This document shows, piece after piece, positions 7,862-15,532 of a DNA stretch of 64,000 nt. The stretch lies in assembly GCF_900452415.1 (NCBI RefSeq), contig NZ_UGNX01000001.1:2418001-2482000 (forward strand). The letters are read 5' to 3'. Source of the DNA: Legionella cincinnatiensis. GTDB taxonomy: Bacteria > Pseudomonadota > Gammaproteobacteria > Legionellales > Legionellaceae. The notes beneath the pieces are model-generated. The model saw only the letters and a list, made by a program, of their open reading frames with translations. It was not told the DNA's origin and did no database searches. Positions within the stretch are counted from its first letter, which is position 1, and each line of letters starts with the position of its first letter. The translations under genes were made by a program, and so were the position numbers.

Positions 7862-9436
7862 TTATAAAGATTGAGGATTTTTATAATAAATCGATAATTT
7901 TTTAGCCATCCAGCCATTATCTGGAAAAGTTGTTCCCGGTACTTCCCAAACACCTGTTGCAAAAGCACCTGCTCCCCATAAAATTGCAAATATATGTGCA
8001 TCAACAGCACTTTTTAATTGATCAGTACTATTGTGTGCCCAATTAAAATTGTTTAGTGTCAGACACTGCGTTGCACTTTTGTCAGCACATAAACTATATG
8101 CAGCCGGTAAACGGGCAATATCATGATTAATCCAGGAGGCGATATTGCTTAAATCTTGATGTAAGTTGGCGTCACCAAAAAAGTATACCGGCGCGGTACC
8201 TTCTTCATGTGCATCGAGAATAGGCTCATCCTGTGTAGGAATATGGGCCGCGGGTATTTGCCATAACATAGCAGGGATATAATTTTTGCCCGCTTGTTTC
8301 CCTAATTCCTCGCTTATTTCTTTGGTCATAGTCAGAAAATTTTGCCATGCAACATCATTATAAAACGTCGCTTGATTGCTCAGTAAACTAGGAAATTTAC
8401 TGCTGTAATCATCAGCACCATAACGATCAAAATAAATAAAATCGGGTTTGTAAACACCTGTGAATAATTCAAAGCTCTTTAAATCTGCTAGTACCTTATC
8501 AACATAGGGTCTTACAGCAGAAGGGCCTTGATGTATCCACCATCCCCCTTCTGGAACTGCAGAAATATTTTCATGTACGCCAAGAGCAACATGGGGTCCA
8601 AAATATTTAGCCATCCAGTTTTGCGCTTGTAACCAACCATTAAAATTATCCGTAAAAACAGGAATGTCACTTGTTGCATTTGATGCATTACAAAGGGGTT
8701 GCACATATTCATTAATACAAGCAGCAAAAGTTTGTCCTGCAGTATAATTATCAGTTTTAGATTTGAGCCAAAGAAGTAAATCAGAAGGAGTACCATTGAC
8801 AGTTACCGGATTATTATTCCAGCCATAAGTACAATTTGGTGTATTGGTGTCATTATAATTAACTGTTTTAGTCATCATACAATATGCATCAGCAACAGCT
8901 TGACCAACCGGGATAGTTAACGATTGAACAGTCTCCACACGATTTGTATTGCCCAAATAACCAAGCATGTCGGGGTTTAGTAATATAGTGCCATAAGTTC
9001 CAGTATTGCTGTAAGCATTGTCTTCCAAAGTCTTAGCCAAAAACATAAGATTAAAAAAATGTTTTGTTAAATCTTCTAAATGCGCCACGCTATCAGTATT
9101 CCAACCCCCACTGAGTTGCCAGCCATATTCAACTAAGACAGGATTAACAGGATAGCCAGTATTCGTTTTTATACTTTTAGCCATGTTAATCATATTCCAA
9201 ATTTTATATGGGGTTTCTATTTTTCCAGGGTCACCATCACCGCCAGCACCATTGTAGGTAAATACAGAATCAACACGAATATTCGTTGGCTCTTGCAAAG
9301 CTCCATTAGTTATAGTTCCCATCGCCAAGTAATTTGGCCAACCAGAAATCATAGAGTTATTTTTATCCGCGTCATACGCAAAAGTTGCTGTGCTCATGGC
9401 ACATAGAATCAAAAATTTAAGAGCTCTATTTTTCAT
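7862..9436 (-). CDS. Large secreted protein, glycoside-hydrolase-like
   Basis: The ATG at 9436 has an upstream AGGAAG and starts a signal peptide (MKNRALKFLILCAMSTATFA before YDAD); longer readings up to 9556 would bury it, so they were rejected. The mature part is about 505 residues, rich in W, G, N and Y, and reads like a TIM-barrel carbohydrate enzyme: PVLVEYGWQLSGGWN, GVYKPDFIYFDRYGADDYS (strand ending in acidic residues), YIPAMLWQIPAAHIP and FAILWGAGAFATGVWEVPG near the end. No family could be named. Six or more Cys (for example CSLSADKSATQC-like spacing near the C-terminus) fit an exported protein, possibly a type II secretion substrate. Single gene. Confidence 0.65.
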   Translation of the reverse strand: MKNRALKFLILCAMSTATFAYDADKNNSMISGWPNYLAMGTITNGALQEPTNIRVDSVFTYNGAGGDGDPGKIETPYKIWNMINMAKSIKTNTGYPVNPVLVEYGWQLSGGWNTDSVAHLEDLTKHFFNLMFLAKTLEDNAYSNTGTYGTILLNPDMLGYLGNTNRVETVQSLTIPVGQAVADAYCMMTKTVNYNDTNTPNCTYGWNNNPVTVNGTPSDLLLWLKSKTDNYTAGQTFAACINEYVQPLCNASNATSDIPVFTDNFNGWLQAQNWMAKYFGPHVALGVHENISAVPEGGWWIHQGPSAVRPYVDKVLADLKSFELFTGVYKPDFIYFDRYGADDYSSKFPSLLSNQATFYNDVAWQNFLTMTKEISEELGKQAGKNYIPAMLWQIPAAHIPTQDEPILDAHEEGTAPVYFFGDANLHQDLSNIASWINHDIARLPAAYSLCADKSATQCLTLNNFNWAHNSTDQLKSAVDAHIFAILWGAGAFATGVWEVPGTTFPDNGWMAKKLSIYYKNPQSL

Positions 9437-9616
9437 GTAATACTTCCTAAATTTAGTCATTAAAACAGCAAATAAATCGAACAAATATGATTTATTATTG
9501 ATTTTCATGAATGAGTTTGTGATTATAATTTTACAGATTATATCATAATCACTCATATTTGCTCAAAATGAGAGCAAGAATCTTTTGAATAGATTAGGCC
9601 GTGCTGGCCATAATCA

Positions 9617-9663
9617 GCGTCACTTAAGAAAAATTTGACTATCGCTTTTATGGAAGGTGACGC
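9617..9663. repeat. Copy 1 of a 47-bp intergenic repeat with GCGTCAC/GTGACGC ends
   Basis: GCGTCAC (9617-9623) and GTGACGC (9657-9663) are perfect 7-bp inverted ends. The inner part (AAGAAAAATTTGACTATCGC and onward) recurs nearly unchanged at 13430-13476. It lies in the 338-bp gap between two genes on the same strand. It has the look of a small REP/MITE-type element or a bound regulatory site. No transposase is nearby. Confidence 0.6.
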
Positions 9664-9774
9664 GACTCCAAACATTTGTAAAAATGTCACCCTTTACGGA
9701 AGCAGGGAGCTATTGATAGCTATGCTGCGAAATGAGGTTTCTAGCAAGATTTGTTGCTTTTTAGATCTTCCACT

Positions 9775-10716
9775 TTATTTTTTCAAACTCGATGCAGTAG
9801 TATTGGCTGATAAATTAGAAAGTTGCTCTTGAGTCCAATTAAATAATTTTTGCCCCACAGCCATTCCCACTGCCACTCGCGCTGTACCCCATCCAATCCT
9901 AAATTGCTGTTGGAAAAAGCTCATCCGGCCTAGAAAAGAGCGTTGGGAATTTTTTGATTCATTCCAAACGTTAGTGAGTGCTTCCTTCGTAGTCGGTGGT
10001 TTGAGATTAGGAGGAGTGGCATATTGCATATTACGAACATAATTAAACGGGCTTGATACGATTGTAGCGACTCCAGCTGCCGTTGCATTATGGATAAACT
10101 CAAGACTCGGTGGATGTTCATGAGCAGTCTTATTCTCAGATTTTTTTACCGTACTACTCATAAGACTTCGCAACATTTCATAAGTACTTCCAAAAACCAT
10201 GTCACGCGTCATTGTTGCAGTGGTTCCTTTTAGAAAAGGCTTAATACCTCCTAACCCCCACATTTCATGAATACTTGAACGAAAAGATGCGTTTTCTTGG
10301 CCCCAGGTATGGTATTTGATCGCAGCAATACTGTTTGTCAATATTCCTCCAATACTGCCCGCAGTCATACCTACAAAAAATTGAGACAGGGTTTGGTTAA
10401 TCCCCAAATTATTACGTAAATAAGGAAACAAGTATCTATTTAATTCTCCTTGCGCCACATAGTAAATACCTCCAATAAAAGCACGCTGTACGAATGCTTG
10501 AGAAAAACCTTGATAAGGAGATTTAAAGTTTTGCAATAATAGAAAAGAACGATTATGTTTCACTGATAAATATAAGGCACGATCCCATGGATTAAACAAT
10601 CCTGAGTTTGATGCCCCAGCAAGCAATCCACTTGCAACATCAATATTCAATTTTTGTTTATAATTTTTCTCTGTATCCGACTCAAATGCCTGTTCTTTCA
10701 TCCCTTTTTTGCCCAT
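9775..10716 (-). CDS. Mitochondrial-carrier-like protein (eukaryote-like transport effector candidate)
   Basis: The ATG at 10716 follows GGGGGAG at good spacing; 313 residues. Three tandem repeats of the mitochondrial carrier fold are visible: GLLAGASNSGLFNPWDRALY (about 30-49), VGMTAGSIGGILTNSIAAIK (115-134) and NATAAGVATIVSSPFNYVRN (210-229). Each has a Gly/Ala-rich helix ending near a Pro or polar residue and a basic or aromatic follow-up, although the canonical PxD/ExxK/R signature is degenerate. Such carriers are eukaryotic organelle proteins. Legionella pneumophila is known to inject one, LncP, into host mitochondria. This protein may likewise move nucleotides or another metabolite; identity with LncP is not claimed. 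Single gene; no bacterial signal peptide. Confidence 0.72.
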   Translation of the reverse strand: MGKKGMKEQAFESDTEKNYKQKLNIDVASGLLAGASNSGLFNPWDRALYLSVKHNRSFLLLQNFKSPYQGFSQAFVQRAFIGGIYYVAQGELNRYLFPYLRNNLGINQTLSQFFVGMTAGSIGGILTNSIAAIKYHTWGQENASFRSSIHEMWGLGGIKPFLKGTTATMTRDMVFGSTYEMLRSLMSSTVKKSENKTAHEHPPSLEFIHNATAAGVATIVSSPFNYVRNMQYATPPNLKPPTTKEALTNVWNESKNSQRSFLGRMSFFQQQFRIGWGTARVAVGMAVGQKLFNWTQEQLSNLSANTTASSLKK

Positions 10717-10767
10717 ATTTAACTCCCCCACTATTTAATTTTTTTAAGTAGGGGGCATTATAGTTGA

Positions 10768-10905
10768 TTTGTTCAAAAAATTAACTTATTTGATGGAGAT
10801 CGTTTTAAACGAGATATAGCTCTGCACATAAACATTTGTGAAAATCATCCAGCAGTTAAAGAAGAAAGTGAACAAAATAAATTGACTGGCTTGTTTTCTC
10901 GGTAA
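10768..10905 (+). pseudogene. 45-codon remnant of a gene 3' end
   Basis: An open stretch without a start codon runs from just after a stop at 10765-10767 to TAA at 10903-10905. It reads as natural coding sequence (FDGDRFKRDIALHINICENH, ending EESEQNKLTGLFSR). The acidic patch close to the C-terminus followed by a hydrophobic/basic end is like a Dot/Icm C-terminal signal, so it may be the leftover of an effector gene. The parent gene cannot be named. Confidence 0.35.
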
Positions 10906-10965
10906 AGTCTTCTCTAGACAAGGAGGCTTGTTAGTCCTCTTGTCTTACTTTACTGAAATTATAAA

Positions 10966-11592
10966 TTACTCACCAAAAAATGAGACTTCACCGGAAACCA
11001 CATCATACAAACCACCGACTATTTTAATGGTTTTTTGAGCAACTAATTCACTTAATATACTGCTTTTATTGAGAATTGTTTTCATACTGTTTTCAACATT
11101 AATACGAGCCACTTCATTCACATAAGGAAGGTTATTTCCATTGCGATTTTCTTTAAAAGAAGTTTCTTGATCAATTGCGGGTGTGATTTTATGCAAGAGT
11201 TGGGTCAAATAACCTAATTCCGCTTGGTCGCACGCTCCTTTTATTGCACCGCAATTTGTATGGCCAAGAACTACAATCAGTTTAGATCCTGCCACTTTGC
11301 AAGCAAACTCCAAACTTCCGATAATGTCGTCATTCACAATATTACCAGCAATTCGAATACTAAAAATATCACCAAGTCCCTGGTCAAATATAAGTTCAGC
11401 GGTTGTTCTTGAATCGATGCAACTTAAAATTGAGGCAAAAGGATATTGTCCATCAGCTGTTTCATTCACTTGTTGGAGAAGATTACGGTTATAACGCAGA
11501 TTTTGGACAAATCGCTGATTTCCTTTTTGAAGCAAATCAATGGCTTGATCTGGAGTAATATTAAGCTGCTCTTCTCTGCTAATCGTTTTCAT
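10966..11592 (-). CDS. Beta-class carbonic anhydrase
   Basis: A 208-residue enzyme that interconverts CO2 and bicarbonate using zinc. The zinc ligands are seen in SCIDSR (Cys58, with the Asp60-Arg62 dyad) and GHTNCGA (His111, Cys114). Also typical are NRRFV-like GNQRFVQN near the start and SIRIAGNIVNDDIIGSLEFA. Start chosen at the ATG at 11592 with AGAGAGG upstream. It is divergent from katA across about 300 bp. The role is likely pH or CO2 supply in the cytoplasm. Confidence 0.95.
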   Translation of the reverse strand: MKTISREEQLNITPDQAIDLLQKGNQRFVQNLRYNRNLLQQVNETADGQYPFASILSCIDSRTTAELIFDQGLGDIFSIRIAGNIVNDDIIGSLEFACKVAGSKLIVVLGHTNCGAIKGACDQAELGYLTQLLHKITPAIDQETSFKENRNGNNLPYVNEVARINVENSMKTILNKSSILSELVAQKTIKIVGGLYDVVSGEVSFFGE

Positions 11593-11898
11593 CAAAATAC
11601 CTCTCTTTAGTCAGTAATTTTTTTGTTCTGTACTGCAATAATCATTGTGAATTAAAGGATAATTTTAATTCTTTATGAAGTTATTAATCATATTTAAAAT
11701 ATGTTGGAAATACATTTTAACAACTATGCCATCATCAAATTATTGTTAACTATACCCTAAAAACATTTTATTAAAAAAAAAATTTTAAAAATTATAAAAC
11801 TAGCAATCTTAAGTTTCACGGATATACTAATACACAGTCCCATAATTCAGGTTTGAAAAGGACTACTCCACGGGTCGAATATTAAGGGAGACATTTGA

Positions 11899-13359
11899 AT
11901 GACTGACAAGGATAAGAATCAAAAATTTACAACAACAGATTCAGGAATACCTGTACCTAGTGATGAATACTCACTAACCATTGGGCCAAATGGTCCGATC
12001 GTATTACATGATCACTATCTAATTGAGCAGATGGCAAACTTTAACCGTGAAAAAATCCCAGAGCGCCAACCCCATGCAAAAGGTGGCGGGGCATTTGGTC
12101 ATTTTGAAGTAACAGAAGATGTAAAAAAATACACAAAAGCTGCCGTATTCCAACCCGGAATAAAAACAGAGGTAGTCATCCGTTTTTCAACTGTTGCTGG
12201 AGAACGTGGAAGTCCTGACACGTGGCGAGATCCTCGTGGCTTTGCAGTAAAATTCTACACCAGCGAAGGTAACTTCGATATGGTCGGTAACAATACTCCT
12301 GTTTTTTTTGTACGTGATCCCATGAAGTTCCAACACTTTATTCGCTCTCAAAAACGCAGAGCCAACAACAACCTACGTGACCATGACATGCAATGGGATT
12401 TCTGGACCCTTTCCCCTGAGTCTGCGCATCAAGTAACATTACTGATGGGTGATCGTGGGATCCCCAAAAACTGGCGCCATATGAACGGCTATTCAAGTCA
12501 TACTTACATGTGGGTAAATACACTGGGCGAGAAATTCTGGGTCAAATATCATTTTCAAACTGACCAAGGCATTGAATTCCTAACCCAAGAAGAAGCAGAT
12601 CATCTTGCTGGTACCGATGGTGATTATCACACCCGTGACTTATATGAAGCAATTGAACGTGGTGACTACCCAAGTTGGACTTTGTACATGCAGATTATGC
12701 CGTTCAAAGAAGCTGAAACGTATCGTTTTAATCCATTTGATCTTACCAAAGTATGGCCACACGCTGATTATCCTCTGGTCAAAGTAGGAAAACTTACCCT
12801 AAACCGTAATCCCACTGATTATCACACTGAAATTGAGCAAGTAGCATTTGAACCTAATAATATGGTACCTGGCACCGGAATCAGTCCTGATAAGATGCTT
12901 CTTGCTCGAGTATTTTCTTATGCCGATGCACATCGGGCACGGTTAGGAGTGAATTACAAACAAATACCCGTTAACAAACCTAAATGTCCTGTACACAGCT
13001 ATAGTAAAGATGGTGCCATGCGTATTGAGAATATTTCTGATCCTGTATACGCCCCTAATTCTAAAGGAGGCCCACAAGCAGATAGCTCAAAAAACCCTGA
13101 GGTAGCGACCTGGGAGGCCCATGGAGATTTCGTTCACGCAGCATACACCCTCCGTAGGGATGATAATGACTTTGTACAACCAAATACACTTGTACGCCAA
13201 GTTATGGACGATGAAGCTCGTAACAGATTGGTCAATAACGTAGTCACCCATCTAAAAAATGGCGTCACCCAACCGGTATTAGAAAGAGCATTTGCATACT
13301 GGAAAAAAATCGATCAACAAATTGGCGAACGCATTGAAAGAGAGGTAAGAAAGGGCTAA
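11899..13359 (+). CDS. katA: Monofunctional heme catalase
   Basis: Breaks hydrogen peroxide into water and oxygen. The 486-residue length fits the small-subunit (clade 3) catalases. Catalytic His59 lies in [14 protein letters not shown], Asn132 in [14 protein letters not shown], and the proximal heme ligand Tyr341 in [14 protein letters not shown]. The heme and core motif [20 protein letters not shown] is intact. A strong ribosome site (AAGGGAG) precedes the ATG. No signal peptide, so cytosolic. Monocistronic, divergent from the carbonic anhydrase gene, with an AT-rich promoter region in between. The gene symbol reflects family rather than proven orthology. Confidence 0.95.
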   Translation: MTDKDKNQKFTTTDSGIPVPSDEYSLTIGPNGPIVLHDHYLIEQMANFNREKIPERQPHAKGGGAFGHFEVTEDVKKYTKAAVFQPGIKTEVVIRFSTVAGERGSPDTWRDPRGFAVKFYTSEGNFDMVGNNTPVFFVRDPMKFQHFIRSQKRRANNNLRDHDMQWDFWTLSPESAHQVTLLMGDRGIPKNWRHMNGYSSHTYMWVNTLGEKFWVKYHFQTDQGIEFLTQEEADHLAGTDGDYHTRDLYEAIERGDYPSWTLYMQIMPFKEAETYRFNPFDLTKVWPHADYPLVKVGKLTLNRNPTDYHTEIEQVAFEPNNMVPGTGISPDKMLLARVFSYADAHRARLGVNYKQIPVNKPKCPVHSYSKDGAMRIENISDPVYAPNSKGGPQADSSKNPEVATWEAHGDFVHAAYTLRRDDNDFVQPNTLVRQVMDDEARNRLVNNVVTHLKNGVTQPVLERAFAYWKKIDQQIGERIEREVRKG

Positions 13360-13429
13360 AACACTACCATATCATAAAAAAATTTACAACTTCAGTTCTG
13401 AGCTTTAAGGAACCTGCCGTCCTCCTAGC

Positions 13430-13476
13430 GCGTCAACTCAAAGAAAAATTGACTATCGCTTTTACGGAAGGTGACG
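13430..13476. repeat. Copy 2 of the 47-bp intergenic repeat
   Basis: Same core as at 9617-9663 (AGAAAAATTGACTATCGCTT, then TACGGAAGGTGACG). Its left end is GCGTCAA rather than GCGTCAC. A GC-rich inverted stretch (CCCCC...GGGGG, 13492-13510) follows within 20 bp and may belong to the element or act as the katA terminator. The remaining 13360-13764 gap shows no gene. Confidence 0.6.
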
Positions 13477-13491
13477 TTTTGGAAGCGTTCC

Positions 13492-13511
13492 CCCACTGCA
13501 ACGGCGGGGGA
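13492..13511 (+). terminator. Hairpin downstream of katA
   Basis: CCCCC-ACTGCAACGG-CGGGGG-type inverted sequence between about 13492 and 13511 can form a GC-rich stem. It is followed by ATATT rather than a T-run, so termination is possible but not certain. Confidence 0.3.
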
Positions 13512-13764
13512 TATTAAGTCAATGGCAGTAGTGCCAAGCTCATCAAAGAATTTTTCTATCTAATAATAAGTCCATTATTAAAAATAACTGAAATGGATGG
13601 AGAAATACATTTATAACTCACAGGTTGCAAATACCACTGCCCCACTCACGCCTAGAAAAGATCAAATACTTTACAAGATGAGTTAAAATATGTACCTTTT
13701 GACATCAATGGATTTGCCTAAACAGCATACTAAATTGATTTTTTGCCTTAATAGAGGTTTCCTC

Positions 13765-15228
13765 ATGAAAATTTTTAAAATAAATAATTTAAGTATTTTA
13801 ATACTGGGATTGACTGGTTTGTTAACTATAAGTAAGTGTGCTTTCTCACAAAACGAATGCAAGAATGGTGGCATGTCAGTTAGCTTTGACTTATCAAAAA
13901 CCAACAATACAAGCATTGAAAATATAAATACTTATATCGTGGTATTAGGTATTGATCCCACAACCAAAAGACATGCTTATGTAAAATTTAATGAAAGAAA
14001 TCATGTGGGCTCACTCATTGATATTACAGATGCCAACATGAATGGAAAAGACTATGGGATTTCATTATCAGAATTAACACCTAACTCAGAAGGGATGGCG
14101 CAAGCGTGTATACCCTATCTTACTTCAGGACGAATTTATATTTCCTTTGGAAATGCATTAGATATCCCTACTGACAAAGGAACATTAACGCCAATCCAGC
14201 CTGATGTAAATAACCCCAAAACAACTACAAATGGAACACTTTTTGACAAGGTCGAATTTAATTACAATACTCATGGCGAAACGGTTATTAATCCAACTGG
14301 CGTCGATTTTATTGCCATTCCCTATACCATTCAGCAGGCAGGCCATGAATATGGACATTTTGGTGGGCTTGATGGTGTCATAAAAAATATGAAATCCATT
14401 ATTTGTCATGCCGCCGGAGAAACACTAAACTCATCCGAATGCGCTCAACGCTGGGCACATTCAGAATGGTCAAGTCTCGTTATTTATAATTCAGAAAATG
14501 CATTGATGCGAATTGATGCTCCAGGAAGATTTGGTCATCGATTTGATGGATATTTTGCCAACTATATCAACGAACTCAGTAGGTACTATTCCTCATCTAC
14601 AAATCGTTCCATCAAGATTGATTTAAAAGAATTAAACAAGGGGATTTGGTCAGGCGCTTTTAAACCTAACACTCAAACCTTAGTCTTTACACCTGAAAAC
14701 AGCTCAAGTTATGAATCTTTGTCCTATAAACTGGATTCACCACAAACAAGTAATTCCATTTTAATGGGCGCACAAACACCATTTAATAATCGTAATGCAA
14801 TAGATTCAACCCTCGCCCGAGATCTGACTGCTGCGATTGTTTCAGGAATGTTGATGCGAAAAGAATCAGCTTTTATAAATAAGGATTTTTTTGATTCACA
14901 AGGCAATCCTATTTTTAAAAATAAAGAGCAAATGCAACAGCTACTTCCCTATTACTTCAATAATATTGATAATTCTGTAGATTATAGTGTAAATCAATGC
15001 GGAGTGACTCAAGATGCTCCATGTGTGAATGTTTATTCTGAGGCCATGCATGCATTGAGTTTCGATAAAAATATAGAGCATCCACAAGAGAGCTATACTA
15101 ATGCTTACGCCTTTTCTTATGATGATTTTCTAGGTATGGATGGAACCAATACACAAACGGATAAGAAGCCAGTGATTATAGTAATCGGTGACATGAAAAA
15201 TCGGAAAATTCCGCACGTTGATCCTTAA
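13765..15228 (+). CDS. Secreted GH64-type beta-1,3-glucanase-like protein
   Basis: The ATG at 13765 starts a signal peptide (MKIFKINNLSILILGLTGLL, then a C-containing end and AFSQ), so the longer frame from 13690 was rejected. The mature region begins with a thaumatin/GH64-like beta domain: NTYIVVLGIDPTTKRHAYVK, YLTSGRIYISFGNALDI, QPDVNNP, FDKVEFNYNTHGETVINPTG and VDFIAIPYT. These are recurring GH64 landmarks (a ruler-like YV.G.D, SGRIY.S.G, EPDV.NP, D..EFTY). GH64 enzymes cut beta-1,3-glucan of fungal or algal walls. The total length of 487 residues is usual. Probably exported by type II secretion, with a role against fungi, algae or amoebal walls by inference. A hairpin terminator follows. 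Confidence 0.75.
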   Translation: MKIFKINNLSILILGLTGLLTISKCAFSQNECKNGGMSVSFDLSKTNNTSIENINTYIVVLGIDPTTKRHAYVKFNERNHVGSLIDITDANMNGKDYGISLSELTPNSEGMAQACIPYLTSGRIYISFGNALDIPTDKGTLTPIQPDVNNPKTTTNGTLFDKVEFNYNTHGETVINPTGVDFIAIPYTIQQAGHEYGHFGGLDGVIKNMKSIICHAAGETLNSSECAQRWAHSEWSSLVIYNSENALMRIDAPGRFGHRFDGYFANYINELSRYYSSSTNRSIKIDLKELNKGIWSGAFKPNTQTLVFTPENSSSYESLSYKLDSPQTSNSILMGAQTPFNNRNAIDSTLARDLTAAIVSGMLMRKESAFINKDFFDSQGNPIFKNKEQMQQLLPYYFNNIDNSVDYSVNQCGVTQDAPCVNVYSEAMHALSFDKNIEHPQESYTNAYAFSYDDFLGMDGTNTQTDKKPVIIVIGDMKNRKIPHVDP

Positions 15229-15267
15229 CAATTTACAACTACTGATCTTTAGACTTTAAAAAAAACA

Positions 15268-15313
15268 GCAGCATCAAATGATTAATATCGAATCATTTTT
15301 GATGCTGCTTTAT
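15268..15313 (+). terminator. Hairpin terminator after the GH64 gene
   Basis: AGCAGCATCAAATGATT and AATCATTTTTGATGCTGCT are near-perfect inverted arms (2-nt bulge) about 40 bp after the stop, ending in TTTAT. This is a convincing long stem. The rest of the 15229-15532 gap shows no gene. Confidence 0.6.
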
Positions 15314-15532
15314 ATTGAATTCAGCAAAAACTTTAGCCTATTCACTGATAAAGAAAAAAATTGAGATTCTAGCAGTCGGCAAGATGTAAGAAGATTTGGA
15401 CGCTTAATGCCATTAAAGAATGCACCATGCTAAAAAATCGTAAAGATTTCTCCAATTTTACCTTCTGTAACCGTGAGCATCCTCAAAATGAGCCTATAAT
15501 TACGTTAAGATGTACTTTGTTTCGAGGTTAAA

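Noticed and set aside
7606-8010. Minus-strand open frame of 134 codons over the gap between the Cys-His-Asp effector gene and the secreted protein gene
   Set aside because: Both ends overlap better-supported genes, it has no ribosome site, and the middle also holds a terminator-like hairpin. A decayed transposase or other gene is possible but I could not recognise one.
9635-9832. Plus-strand 65-codon frame
   Set aside because: Starts inside the 47-bp repeat and runs into the 3' end of the carrier gene on the other strand; no coding character.
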